A stretch of DNA of 64,000 nt from Glandiceps talaboti (GCF_964340395.1 NC_135570.1:12367822-12431821), one strand, 5' to 3'. Shown: positions 1-19,513, numbered from the stretch's first letter. Numbers and translations: made by a program. Notes: a model not told the origin generated them from the sequence alone.

Positions 1-2152
<2,152 letters not shown>

Positions 2153-2204
2153 ATGTATGTATGTATGTATGTATGTATGTATGTATGTATGTATGTATGT
2201 ATGT
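2153..2204. repeat. (ATGT)13 microsatellite
   Basis: A pure ATGT tetranucleotide array. Apparent reading frames through it (Met-Tyr-Val-Cys on +, His-Thr-Tyr-Ile on -) are artefacts of the four-base period. Confidence 0.97.
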
Positions 2205-2293
2205 AGAAAAAAGAAATGCATATGGAACTTGTGTATGTGCGCGCGCATACATGCATTGTATGTATTTATTTATTAAGCAAATATATATTATAC

Positions 2294-2503
<210 letters not shown>

Positions 2504-2742
2504 ATATATGACCACCTCCCAGTCTCTTTAATCGTAAAAGTATTTTGAACTAATGGAAATTGTAGGTAATTTGTAATACTAGTAAGGTTATCGGGTTAGT
2601 GACACAATTCGTTATCACGGTTAGGTCATTTTGCATAATGAGTTGGCGTTGATACAGATATCGCCAGGGCACGGTACTACTCAAGAATCAACAACTAACA
2701 AGAACTGACATAAATCAACCGACTTTAGAGAGTGTTGGCATC

Positions 2743-2752
2743 GTCACGTGAC
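2743..2752 (+). promoter_or_regulatory. Palindromic E-box GTCACGTGAC
   Basis: A perfect 10-bp palindrome containing CACGTG, 50 bp upstream of the TATA box. It equals the consensus bound by bHLH-zip factors (USF, MITF/TFEB 'CLEAR' type). Position and symmetry support a proximal promoter element for the sulfotransferase gene. Which factor binds is inference. Confidence 0.6.
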
Positions 2753-2759
2753 TTAGAGA

Positions 2760-2768
2760 GGGGCGGGC
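2760..2768 (+). promoter_or_regulatory. GC box (Sp1/KLF type)
   Basis: GGGGCGGGC lies between the E-box and the TATA box in otherwise AT-rich DNA. It matches the Sp/KLF consensus. Confidence 0.5.
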
Positions 2769-2801
2769 ATACAACAGTGGTAGGTCCACTTAGAGAGAGT
2801 A

Positions 2802-2809
2802 TATATAAG
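2802..2809 (+). promoter_or_regulatory. TATA box (TATATAAG)
   Basis: A canonical TATA element 107 bp upstream of the sulfotransferase ATG. An initiator-like CTCATAAC lies about 30 bp downstream (near 2834), which would give a 5' UTR of about 75 nt. An open frame extends upstream of the ATG to 2732, but that part lies above the TATA box, so it should not be transcribed from this promoter. Confidence 0.7.
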
Positions 2810-2908
2810 GCTCGTGGCAAATCTATCACCCTCATAACAGAGTTAGAACCACGATCAGACGGTATAGAGTTAACACACGTGCACGTCCGAAGGATACGTT
2901 TAACAACT

Positions 2909-6956
<4,048 letters not shown>

Positions 6957-7025
6957 ACAAAGAAGAAAGAGAGATAAGAATTTTTGAGCATTTAAGCTAT
7001 GCATGAAAACTTCAAACTATTCGAG

Positions 7026-7089
7026 CTAAATCTCCCTGTATTTCAAGCCATGTGTACTTTACACATGCATGAAATACAAGGAGATTTAG
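7026..7089. repeat. Foldback (hairpin) in the sulfotransferase 3' flank
   Basis: Arms of about 28 nt (CTAAATCTCC...TGTATTTCA...CATGTGTA and its complement) face each other across a 3-nt loop (CTT) with two small bulges. A third, direct partial copy of one arm follows at 7088-7112. It begins 70 nt after the stop codon, so it is probably in the mRNA and would form a stable stem there. Confidence 0.75.
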
Positions 7090-7424
7090 TATTTCAAGCA
7101 TGTGTAAAGTATTTGGGAACGGGTCGGATTTTTCCCAGCAACTTAATTCCTCTAAGAAAACGAAGAGGGCATATATACGAGTCTTCAATAACTTTGCACA
7201 TGTGAGAAGTATTGGGAAATGATTTCTAAAAAAAAAAAATTCGAAAAAAGTAAATATTCAAAACATTACTTCATTTGGTGTTATGTTTAGTAATTTTGAC
7301 GTGGGTGGTAAAAGGTACAAAGCAATACAGAGTAAGACACGTATCCGTTTTATAAAGAGAAGTTACATGAACTTCGAAGTACCTGATCGAAGGGAAAATA
7401 TATTTCAGTGAAGACAGAAAATTA

Positions 7425-7430
7425 AATAAA
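7425..7430 (+). terminator. Candidate poly(A) signal AATAAA
   Basis: The first canonical AATAAA after the sulfotransferase stop, about 470 nt downstream. A second AATAAA lies at 7543-7548. Which one is used cannot be told from sequence. Confidence 0.4.
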
Positions 7431-7548
7431 ACAGTATCAATTTTATTAGATAAATTCACTATTCACCAAATTACTAGTTAATCTTTTGGCGACTTGGTGA
7501 CCTTTCTAAGCAGTTCGGTTTTGTAACGTATTTTTTTTTGCGAATAAA

Positions 7549-9690
7549 ATACGCTCACAATTATATGCAAAAGTTGTACTGAATGTTATCTTACGGTGTA
7601 TAACATAGTTTAGTATTGGCACTAAGAAGTAACACACTTACTTAATTCAGACACAAAACCACAGGTCTGGATGACATGGTAAATACAATTCAACCAGAAA
7701 AATACACTTTGAGTTCAACATGGTTGTATTGACCACTATCCGAATCAATTCTTACCCACCCCAAAGGAAAGCTTTGTTTTAGGTTTCAACATGAAACAAT
7801 AACCCTTTTCTCAAATTCGAGGGCAGTGAAAAGAGAACAAGTAAAGCCGTGTCAGTTATCCCAGGGCAAAATTTATCTAAGCTGTGAAGACTTCCATATC
7901 TCAGCAGCAGAACATATTAGAATGCCAGGCTGCACACCATCGATGTTTTTCACACGATCCTAGACACGCATTTGTATTAGGAATGGCTCTTATCTCGTAA
8001 AATATCTCGACCCACCGACCATACCCTATAGTATACACAATAGGATTTTATTTGATTTATTTGTAGTATGTTAAAGAGTGAGTCAGACAGCTGGACAAAA
8101 GTACGTATTTTATCTTAATGAAAGCGCCAGTGTTGGAATTTAAATATCCACTGGTTGAATATGTGATGTGTATGACAGTTCACACGTTCAACACATAGCA
8201 TTCACAAGTTCACAGTCACGTAGGGATTCTTCCATAGGCGTGTCCTAGGTAAGAGGGTTCTAGGCTTAGGATGGTTTCATGAGGATTTTTCTCCATGGTG
8301 TATAATGTCAGGAGGGCTTCAGGAGGTGAAACATGTACGACTTTTCATGGGCACCAAACCGTCCTGAGTTGCCATGCCCGGGGCTATTTGCAACTTGCTT
8401 AATAATTTTGCAAAATTTAGTTTGATAAGTAGGCAGTTTTATCAAAAGAATATAAATATCACTTATTTTATGAATTTAGACATCGTCAGTTTCCAGTATC
8501 ATGTAAAGTTCATATGTGTTGGTACAGATGCACTAGAAGACTCGAGAATACACAGACAGGCTTTTAGATTCTAAAATAATAGTCAGATATTTGCTGAAAT
8601 TTGGCGATTCGAAAATCTGCTTGTATATGCATTTTATTGTGTGATACTTAACCATTGACCTGTCTTATGTGAGTAGGCTTACTGTTTGTAGTATTACCAT
8701 ATCCAGGGTGTTGGTGGCCGTTACCGGTGTCTTTCCATCAGTTCCACGGTACCTGACCTAAAATGAACCACAGCACAAGTTTCCACAACACGGTCAGCAT
8801 ACCTAGTGTATGTTTATCTCTTCCTGAGTGAAGCGTACTTGTACCTATACTGTGTACATTCTGGTGCCTTGGCGTGAACTCACGTACGGTAACTATGAAC
8901 TGTATATCACCTTACTGTTTGGTCTCCCTAAGTTTACTTTTTTTCTTTTGTCTGGCTTGTCTGGGTTTTGTCCATGCCAGGATGTTTCTGGTAGCCACAA
9001 CATGTATTAAAGTTACAAAGGCGTCAAATTGCAGTAGTGAAGGCTTACATAGTGCTCTGCTTGATTGACTGATTGCTATCATGGTCGGTTAGAATTGGCA
9101 TCGATCAGAGATTTATCCTTGTTGGATGTTTACGGGGTAAACCTGTAGTATAGAAGTAACAATAGAAGTATATTTTAATCAGTACAAAATGTGATTAATA
9201 TCCATATTTTGCATGGTCTTTAAGTTAGAGTCTGTTTTCTCATCTTTCAAATTCGCCATGCTCTGTGAAATGGAGATTGTATGATTGTTTGATTCGGGTG
9301 TACCTTACACATGCTCACTGCGAGCAACTTAATAACATCCAACAAGCAGGCTTATCATCATCACACAGGCTACAGACAAGGACGTCTGTGCACAGGCCTA
9401 ACGCTGACGGCGTCCTTTAGTTCTCAACCGTGTTCAGGTGAGCACAATATATGAGAGCAATGAGATCGATGCACATTTGAAACTGTCTATTGCCTTTGCT
9501 TGTTGGGTGGATAATCCTAGGAGATTTCATTCTGGAATCGTCCGAGGAATAAGTGGATATTTAGAACTGTTTTTTGGCGATGACTGGGATGAGAGCAAAA
9601 TCTCTGGCACACTTCCAGGGCCCAAAGGCTAGTAGAACATGATAATGATTCTGGTAGTTTGTCATGATCATGACCCAAGTCACAATAAGG
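7549..9690. other. Intergenic, no gene seen
   Basis: Unique sequence. A frame at 9438-9632 is moderately protein-like (FFGDDWDES) but matches no family I know and has no clear exon partners, so it is not called. Confidence 0.4.
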
Positions 9691-10014
9691 AAGTGGAACT
9701 AGACACACACAGAGACATAGACATAGACAGAGACAGAGACAGACAGAGACAGAGAGAGAGAGAGCCATACAGACAGACAGAGACATATATTTCGTCACAA
9801 CCTTTTCCTGTGGAAAGACAACGCCAAAGTATTTCAGAAAGACTATCAACAAATTAGACATAGTAAGAACCCATGCGTCTTAAAGTCTGATTGCCTTGTC
9901 AACACTCTTCATTGAGACCTTTGATGCGATCTTCTCTTTCGTAGCATGTCACCATGTCTTTCAGTCCAAAGTCTGTATCGAACGTAAAAAAAACCTTTAC
10001 AGTGTTGTAACGGT

Positions 10015-10160
10015 AGGTTAGGCTGGGGTCAGAATTTACGGCAGGGGGCCTGGGGAGAAATTATTTTGGTCAAAAAAATGTTCACAGCCACCCTTCGTGC
10101 TCTCAGAAAAATTCATGCCCCCCCCCCCCCAAATGAACTCAAGAAATTTCGTAGCTCCCC
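10015..10160 (+). repeat. Dispersed repeat, copy 1 (left arm, outer)
   Basis: A module running from GGTCAGAATTTACG through GGCCTGGGGAGAAA and TTTTGGTCAAAA to a C-rich stretch and AATGAACTC. It recurs at 13828-13990 and, inverted, at 15115-15275 and 19030-19160. The two copies in one arm differ clearly from each other, while each matches its mirror partner closely. The repeat is therefore older than the palindrome. Confidence 0.75.
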
Positions 10161-10639
10161 TCTCGGCTACACATATTTTAATGTGTAATTATACAGTACC
10201 CCCCCCCCCGCTCCACTTCAGAGATGTACAGTATGGTACACTACATTAAACTAACAGTGGAAATCAACTTCAGCGTCCATACATAACAATGAGAGGTTTC
10301 TTCACAAACACATATGGACTTTGCGAAAAAGGTCTCACATTGGGCAGTAACCTATATTTGGAGACACTTAGCCAGCACGGTTTTCTCTTTCAATCTTGGT
10401 TCTGGGCTGAAACAGCATCCCCCATGATAGCTAGTGGGGAGGGTGTGTAAGAACATTTTAAAAAATAATTAAGAACATGTAGGAGGCCATTTAATGGCAT
10501 AACATTTAAACCATACACATTATCGAAAGCCATAGAGTACTTGAAAATTGTCTTCAATACCGAATTTTACTCTAGTCAATACATTGCAATACAACTGTAT
10601 GGCTATATTTCCTATCTTTAACGTATGCAGAGATATTTT

Positions 10640-10803
<164 letters not shown>

Positions 10804-10948
10804 AAGAGGCAGACAGGCAGAGACTATAGAGAGATATAGACAGACAGACAGACATACAGACAGACAAAGGAGACATACACAAATACATTCGCATTGCTGT
10901 CACCCAACTCATGACTAAATATAGGTTTTAGAAGGTATTGCGGTGATT

Positions 10949-11021
10949 ATCATCATCAGCATCGTCATCATCATCACCGTCGCCACCGTCAATACCACCA
11001 CCACCACCACCACCACCACCA

Positions 11022-11082
<61 letters not shown>

Positions 11083-11083
11083 G

Positions 11084-11125
<42 letters not shown>

Positions 11126-11215
11126 CCACCATCGCCACCTTCACCACCACCACCACCACCACCACCACCACAACATCATCATCATCATCACCACCACCAT
11201 CATCACCACCATGGT
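10949..11215. repeat. Compound (CAC)/(TCA) trinucleotide array
   Basis: Runs of CAC, TCA and CAC units with minor interruptions, mirrored by 17878-17996 in the right arm. The Ser, His, Met and Asp homopolymer frames across it are artefacts. Confidence 0.95.
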
Positions 11216-11671
11216 TGTTGTTGTTGTTGTCGTCGTCGTCACCTTCCATTGTAAATGACATGTCAGTTGTAGTCATATATGACATACTCACATATTTATT
11301 TTCTTAACGATACATAGTATACTCTCTCCAAACATGTTGCAAATATGGCAGATGGAATAGATCATTTTTTTTTAATATGCAATACAATACTTACACAAAA
11401 TTGCACGACTGGTATGAGCATCTCAGTACATTCCAGTAGTAATGATAATGTAAACTAATTATATTTCTAATTCTGTTTGTCGTGTCAATCAGTACCTGTT
11501 TAGTCCTCATCCTAGGCCGACATCTTCGTCAAAGGTTGCCATACATAAATGCTATTATAGGGTTATTTGAAGATAATGACTTTCATATCATATAGCCTGG
11601 AGACAAGTTAGGTTATTACAGAAGAAAGGTGGTTTCACTTTACAGTACTTAAAACAAAATATTTTTCCTGA

Positions 11672-11696
11672 CACAGAGACAGAGACAGATGCAGAC

Positions 11697-11731
<35 letters not shown>

Positions 11732-11875
11732 TGCAGGCAGAGGCAGAGGGGAGAGGGAGGGGAGAGACAGACAAACAGAGAAGACACATACACACACAAA
11801 ACAGACAGAGACATGAGAGAGACTGAAACAGGTAGATGGGAGGGTGAGGGGAGAGAGGAGAGAGGTGAGGGAGAA

Positions 11876-11914
<39 letters not shown>

Positions 11915-11950
11915 AAGGCAGACAGACGGAGAGACGGACGGACGGACATG
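11672..11950. repeat. Compound (GACA)n array with purine-rich spacers
   Basis: GACA blocks separated by GAGAGGGGAG-type purine stretches, ending in (GGAC)n. The mirror is 16977-17430, where the same position carries CCGT, CTAT, CTGT and CT blocks. Confidence 0.93.
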
Positions 11951-12610
11951 ATTAGGTGTTTTTTTTGGCGATCCTGATCTGGATCTCGATGTTTTTAGTT
12001 AAATTTTTATTTAACTCTTGGCATTTTCTGGTAGACAAGGCTATAATTAGAATAGACAGGATGTCAATCATTGCCAGCACGTCAACATAACATTTTCGTC
12101 CTGTGATCACAATTTTGTACAAAAGGTTTTCTGCCCTTGCCTTCATATATATCCAAGGGACTGCATTATTGGAACACTGTACATAGTGTGTCATTTCTTT
12201 GTTGTCCTGTGCTTCATGAAAATTTTAGAAAGGATTTCTAACTTTTGCCTCCGGTCAACATACTTTCCTTACTGCCGCGATACAATATTGTACATGATTT
12301 ACTGTGTACTCAACAGAACAATCATAAACTAATGAATGTTGTAGTGGTAGGGTAGCAATTTAAATGCAAATAAGTATACAATTTGTTTCACATCTGAATT
12401 CAATTTGAAGGTGCATGGAGTGGTTCCTTTGACAGTAGCAACACATCGTTGTAAAACCATAAGGCGCTTTGCGACCACAGTGGGACACTTTCCTTCTCAG
12501 TGTTCCAAGGGAGATTAAAAACGACAGTAAAGGTGACACTGTACATATTATTTCTTATACGCACAAGTCAGTCAGTCAGTCAGTCAGTCGGTCACTTTGA
12601 TCAATAGACG

Positions 12611-13079
<469 letters not shown>

Positions 13080-13360
13080 GGCTACAGCTTCCATGCAATT
13101 TTTTTAAGTGGACACGAATACGTGACCAATATGCGTACCAGGGATTTTTTACATACGGACAAAGTACTTTTAAATAATTGCCATCAAGTAACATTTTAAA
13201 TTTGTTCTCTGGTGGGCTGAAATGAGCCTGTGTTTAAAGCGAAGGCAGGTTTTTATTGATGAATCTTTAATACGCATGCCTGGCAATATGAACTGCAGCC
13301 TTCTTCTCATCAACTACTATTGTCACTTTACGTTATAAAAGGTCCTTGCAGTCATCATCT

Positions 13361-13483
13361 AAGCCGAGTATCTTGATTTATAAATTATACATACTAGTAC
13401 CCAGCTTCCAGCAGTTACTTTACTTTGCAGATGATGTATATATGCTTTTGTTTTGTAACAGTGATAATATTGAAATCATTTGA
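13361..13483 (+). pseudogene. Possible reverse-transcriptase relic (YFADD motif)
   Basis: A 40-codon open stretch reads ...QQLLYFADDVYMLLF... and then stops. Non-LTR and other reverse transcriptases carry an F/YADD catalytic motif in a hydrophobic setting like this. No upstream or downstream RT blocks can be recognised, so chance is a real alternative. The mirror copy lies at about 15610-15740 on the minus strand. Confidence 0.2.
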
Positions 13484-13827
13484 CATTTAAAACCATTTCC
13501 AGATCAAGGAATAATAACAAAAAAGAAAGAATACCACGTCTACACTTAATCCGTAGCCATGGGGAATGTATCAACTTAAGAAAGCGCAAAGTTTCCAGTT
13601 TCAAAAGTACTGTAATATCATCAAGTGTCACTTAGTATAAATACAGAAAATAATGTGGCTGAAAGTTTGGGTTTCATTATGCCAAATATTACTAGTATTA
13701 TCCTTGAACAGTTCTGCCACAAGGTTTTTTTCTTTGCACTGAGACATGTTTACTATTTGTGGTATATTTGTCCGTTTGATGATTTATTTTAGTAAGGTAT
13801 TTGTATTCATGTAATCGACGCCATCTT

Positions 13828-13990
13828 TAGGCTGTGATCAGAATTTACGCATACGACAGTGGGCCTGAGGAGAAAATATGTTGGTCAAAAGAAATTTCGC
13901 AGCCCCCCGCCCGCCATTTGTGCTCTTATAAAATGCATTCCCCGCCCCCTGAAATGAACCTATCTATTTTGTGAAATACAGAATGATGAA
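13828..13990 (+). repeat. Dispersed repeat, copy 2 (left arm, inner)
   Basis: The same module as 10015-10160: GATCAGAATTTACGC, GGGCCTGAGGAGAAAA, TTGGTCAAAAGAAATTTCG, a C-rich tract, then AATGAACC. It opens directly after AAAGATGGCGTC-type sequence (YY1-like on the minus strand). Confidence 0.75.
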
Positions 13991-14140
13991 AAAGAATAGC
14001 CCTTTCGGGAGTGTGTCGTATGACAACAGCTTGGGTTTGGAGAACTCAGCGCTCCCTGTTTCGTTTTCGCCCCCCCCTTTCCCAGGCCTTCCTATTGTAG
14101 GAACACTCCACCCCTTCCTACTGTTACCAAGCTGTAACGA

Positions 14141-14185
14141 ACCCAACAATCTACAACCCAACAATCTACAACCCAACAATCTACA
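14141..14185 (+). repeat. Triplicated 15-mer (ACCCAACAATCTACA)
   Basis: Three perfect tandem copies in the left arm. The mirror site in the right arm (around 14925-14945) carries a single diverged unit. The amplification, or its loss, happened after the arms formed. Confidence 0.85.
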
Positions 14186-14265
14186 TATGTATACGGTCAT
14201 AGATAGCATCAACAATGCAAACATGTCTAGTGATGTAAACGTTCACATAACAATATTTGGTACAT

Positions 14266-14285
14266 CTGCTAGATGGCGCTAGCAG
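14266..14285. promoter_or_regulatory. Partial palindrome CTGCTAGATGGCGCTAGCAG (CTCF-like core)
   Basis: Seven-base arms flank ATGGCG. The AGATGGCGCTA core resembles the CTCF zinc-finger consensus. Its mirror copy is at 14814-14833, so two opposed sites bracket the palindrome centre. Binding is untested. Confidence 0.3.
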
Positions 14286-14400
14286 GTTAATACTATGTTT
14301 TGTATATTGGCAGTTTTCCATGCAATTTTGCAAATATCTTATTTCCCATTATGTATATGATATTTCATGTATCATAATTATAACTAAGTCCGTAGAATTG

Positions 14401-14699
14401 AATCTGCTTTCTCAAAATAAATCGCTTTAAGGGTTAACATTGCACCGTTACCACAGAGATGGTTTGTATTTTGAAGTCGACGATCGTTTGGGTATAGGAT
14501 ACACGATTGAGGGTCACGACCCAAAAACCAAGAATATATATCAAAATTATCATATTGGAAATGATAACTTGTAAAATAGTCAGTCACTAAAATATAGTCA
14601 TAGCAAACCGTATGAGCAATATATTTAATCAAGCTCTGTGGCTTTCACATGTTCTGCTCATCATATTCTCATAAGCTATATTCCATCACTCTTAATCAC
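14401..14699. other. Spacer (loop) of the giant inverted repeat
   Basis: 299 bp of unique sequence between the arms. Symmetry ends sharply after CGTAGAATTG on the left and before its complement on the right. No gene or motif is recognised. Confidence 0.8.
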
Positions 14700-14813
14700 A
14701 ATTCTACGGACTTAGTTATAACTATGATACATGAAATATCATATACATAATGGGAGATAAGATATTTGCAAAATTGCATGGAAAACTGCCAACATACAAA
14801 ACATAGTATTAAC

Positions 14814-14833
14814 CTGCTAGCGCCATCTAGCAG
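14814..14833. promoter_or_regulatory. Mirror copy of CTCF-like partial palindrome
   Basis: Reverse complement of 14266-14285, fully conserved between the arms. Confidence 0.3.
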
Positions 14834-15114
14834 ATGTACCAAATATTGTTATGTGAACGTTTATACCACTAGACATGTTTGCATTCTTGATGATGACCGT
14901 ATACATAAATTATACATATATATGTAGATTTTGTTGGGTTGGTTACAGCTTGGTAAATGTAGGAAGGGGTGGAGTTTTCCTACAATAGGATGGCCCGGGG
15001 AAGGGGTGGGGGACTCTGTGTGAAACGAAAACGAAACGGGGAGGCTCCACTGAGTTCTCCAAACCCAAACTGTTGTTATACGACACACTCCCAAAAAAGT
15101 TATTTTGTTTTTCA

Positions 15115-15275
15115 TCTGTATTTCACAAAAAAGATAATTAGGTTCATTGGGGGGGGGGGGGGCATTTTTGAGAGCGCGAAGGGGGTAGGGGATGCGAAAT
15201 GTCTTTTGACCAACATATTTTCTCCCCAGGCCCACTGTCGTATGCGTAAATTCTGATCACAGCCTAAAGATGGCG
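15115..15275 (-). repeat. Dispersed repeat, copy 3 (right arm, inner)
   Basis: Inverted partner of 13828-13990, with a longer poly-G run (near 15149-15162) in place of the mixed C-rich tract. Confidence 0.75.
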
Positions 15276-16020
15276 TCGATTACATGAATACAAATACCTT
15301 ACTAAAAGAAATCAAACGGACAAATATACCACAAATAGTAAACATGTCTCAGTGCAAAGAAAAAAACCTTGTGGCAGAACTGTTCAAGAATAATACTAGT
15401 AATATTTGGCATAATGAAACCCAAACTTTCAGCCACATTATTTTCTGTATTTATACTAAGTAGTGACACTTGATGATATTACAGTATTTTTGAAACTGGA
15501 AACTTTGCGCTTTCTTAAGTTGATACATTCCCCATGGCTACGGATTAAGTGTAGACGTGGTATTCTTTCTTTTTTGTTATTATTCCGTGATCTGGAAATG
15601 GTTTTAAATGTCAAATGATTTCAATATTATCACTGTTACAAAACAAAAGCATATATACATCATCTGCAAAGTAAAGTTACTGCTGGAAGCTGGGTACTGG
15701 TATGTATAATTTATAAATCAAGATACTCGGCTTAGATGATGACTGCAAGGACCTTTTATAATGTAAAGCGACAATAGTAGTTGATGAGAAGAAGGCTGCA
15801 GTTCATATTGCCAGGCATGCGTATGAAAGATTCATCAATAAAAACCTGCCTTCGCTTTAAACACAGACTCATTTCAGCCCACCAATGAACAAATTTAAAA
15901 TGACATTCGAACGCAATTATTTAAAAGTACTCTGTCCATATGCAACAAATCTCTGGTACGCATATTGGTCACGTATCTGTGTCAGCTGAAACAAATTCCA
16001 TGGAAGCTGTAGCCATGTAC

Positions 16021-16325
<305 letters not shown>

Positions 16326-16976
16326 TACGTCTATTGATCAAAGTGACTGACTGACTGAGTGAGTGAGTGACTGACTGACTGGATGAATATGAACTCTTGT
16401 GCGTATAAGAAATAATACGTACACGTACAGTGTCACCTTTACTTTCTTTTTTCATCTCCCTTGGAACAGAAGGAAAAGTGTCCCACTGTGGTCGCAAAGC
16501 GCCATGTGGTTTTACAACGATATGTTGCTACTGTCAAAGGAACCACTCCATGCACCTTCAAATTGAATTCAAATGTAAAAGAAATTGTATTCTCATTTGC
16601 ATTTGAATTGCTACCCTAGCACTACAAAATTCATTTGTTTGTATCGATATCATGATTGTTCTGTTGAGTACATAATAAATCATGTACAATATTGTATCGA
16701 GGCAGTAAGTAAGGAAAGTATGTTGACCGGAGGCAAAGGTTAGAAATTCTTTCTAAAATGTTCATGAAGCACAGGACAACAAAGAAATGGCACACTATGT
16801 ACAGTGTTCCAATAGTGCAGTCCCTTAGATATATATGAAGGCAAATTATGTTATGTTGACGTGCTGGCAATGATTGACATCCTGTCTATTCTAATTATAG
16901 CGTTGTCTACCAGAAAATGCCAAGACTTCAATAAAAATTTGAATCCGGATCAGGATCGCTAAAAAACCCAAATCAT

Positions 16977-17430
<454 letters not shown>

Positions 17431-17877
17431 GTCAGGAATTATATTTTGTTTAAGTACTGTACAGTAAAACCACCTTTCTTCTGTAATAACCTAACTTGTC
17501 TCCAGGCTATATGATATGAAAGTCATTATCTTCAAATAACCCTATAATAGCATTTATGTATGGCAACCTTTGACCGAAGATGTCGGCCTAGGATGAGGAC
17601 TAAACAGGTACTGATTGACACGACAAACAGAATTAGAAATATAATTAGTTTTACATTATCATTACAACTGGAATGTACTGAGATGCTCATACCAGTCGGT
17701 GCAATTTTGTGTAAGTATTGTATTGCATATTTCAAAAAAATGATCTATTCCATCTGCCATATTTGCAACATGTTTGGAGAGAGTATACTATGTATCGTTA
17801 AGAAAATAAATATGTGAGTATGTCATATATGACTACAACTGACATGTCATTTGCAATGTAAGGACGACAACAACCAT

Positions 17878-17879
17878 GG

Positions 17880-17917
<38 letters not shown>

Positions 17918-17996
17918 TGGTGGTGGTAGCGAAGGTGGCGATAGTGGTGGTGGTGGTGGTGGTGGTGGTGGTGGTGATGATGATGATGGTGGTGAT
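17878..17996. repeat. (GAT)/(GGT) trinucleotide array
   Basis: Mirror of 10949-11215, but less than half as long. Confidence 0.94.
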
Positions 17997-18237
17997 GACG
18001 GCAATATTGAAAAAGTAAACCTAACCTTCATTACGCACTGCAAAAAACCCCGCAAAGTAAACGTAAAATAAATTTTATATTACAGCAAAGTCAGGCGGTT
18101 ACCTTGAAGATGATGGTGATTCTGTCGTTTACCGACTATATTAAACATTTCTCGCGGCTTCACCACAATACCATCTAAAACCTATATTTAGTCATGGGTT
18201 GGGTGACAGCAAGGCAAATGTATTAGTGTATGCCTTC

Positions 18238-18238
18238 C

Positions 18239-18297
<59 letters not shown>

Positions 18298-18399
18298 GCC
18301 TGCATGCCTGTCTGTCCCTAGTCGATGTCTGTCTCTGTCTCTCTCGCTCTGTCTCTGTCGGTCTGTCTGTCTGTATCCCTCTCTCTAGTCTGTCTGTCG

Positions 18400-18451
<52 letters not shown>

Positions 18452-18493
18452 GCCTGCCTGCCCGTCTGCCTGCCACCCCCTGCCCCCCTCTCT

Positions 18494-18560
<67 letters not shown>

Positions 18561-18565
18561 CGCGC
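18238..18565. repeat. Compound (CTGT)/(CT)/(CG)10 array
   Basis: CTGT blocks (18238-18300 and 18385-18450), CT (18483-18545), then an alternating CG tract (18545-18565). The left-arm mirror has AG and GACA units but no CG tract. Confidence 0.95.
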
Positions 18566-19029
18566 TGGAGATTTGTTTGAACATTCGAACCTCATGAGCA
18601 GTCGTTTACCTTGTACCTTGCAAAATTGTGTACTTCATTTACCTACCATACATGAAGCTTTCAATAACCAAGCAAATGTGTGTGTCCCAAAATATCTCTG
18701 TATATGTTAAAGGTAGGTAATATAGCCATGCAGTTGTATCGTAATGTATTGACTCGAGTAAAATTCGGTATTGAAGACAATTTTCAAGTACTCTATGGCT
18801 TTCGATAATATGTATGGTTTAAATGTTATGCCATTAAATGGCCTCCTACATTTTTTTCGCAAAGTCCACATGTATTTGCGAAGAAATCTCTCATTGTTAT
18901 GTATGGAGGCTGAAGTTGATTTCCAATGTTAGTTTACTGTAGTGTACCATACTGTACAACTCTGAAGTGGAAGGGGGGGGAGCAGTACTGTACAATTACA
19001 TATTAAACTATGTGTAGCCAGGGGTTGGG

Positions 19030-19160
19030 GGCCTACGGAAATTGTTGGGTTCATTGGGAGGGAGGGGGCATGAATTTTTTTGAGAGCGCGAAGGGGACTG
19101 TGGACACTTTTTTGACCAAAATAATTTCTCCCCAGGACCCCAGCCTAACCTACCGTTACA
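19030..19160 (-). repeat. Dispersed repeat, copy 4 (right arm, outer)
   Basis: Inverted partner of 10015-10160, ending CAGGACCCCAGCCTAACCTACC. Confidence 0.75.
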
Positions 19161-19378
19161 ACACTGTAAAGGTTTTTTTATGTTCGATCCAGACTTTGGA
19201 CTGAACGAGATGGTGACATGCTACGAAAGAGAAGATCGCATCAAAGGTCTGAATGAAGAGTGTTGACAAGGCAATCAGACTTTAAGACGCATGGGTTCTT
19301 ACGTATGTCTAATTTGTTGATAGTCTTTCTGAAATACTTTGGCGTTGTCTTTCCACAGGAAAAGATTGAGAAATATAT

Positions 19379-19441
19379 CTCTGTCTCTGTCTCTGTCTGT
19401 CTCGCTGTCTCTCTCTGTCTCTCCCTGTCTCCCTGTCTCCC

Positions 19442-19512
<71 letters not shown>

Positions 19513-19513
19513 A

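Noticed and set aside
2732-2908. Upstream in-frame extension of sulfotransferase exon 1
   Set aside because: It begins with GTG, not ATG, and contains the TATA box and GC box. The ATG at 2909 has good context and gives the usual family length.
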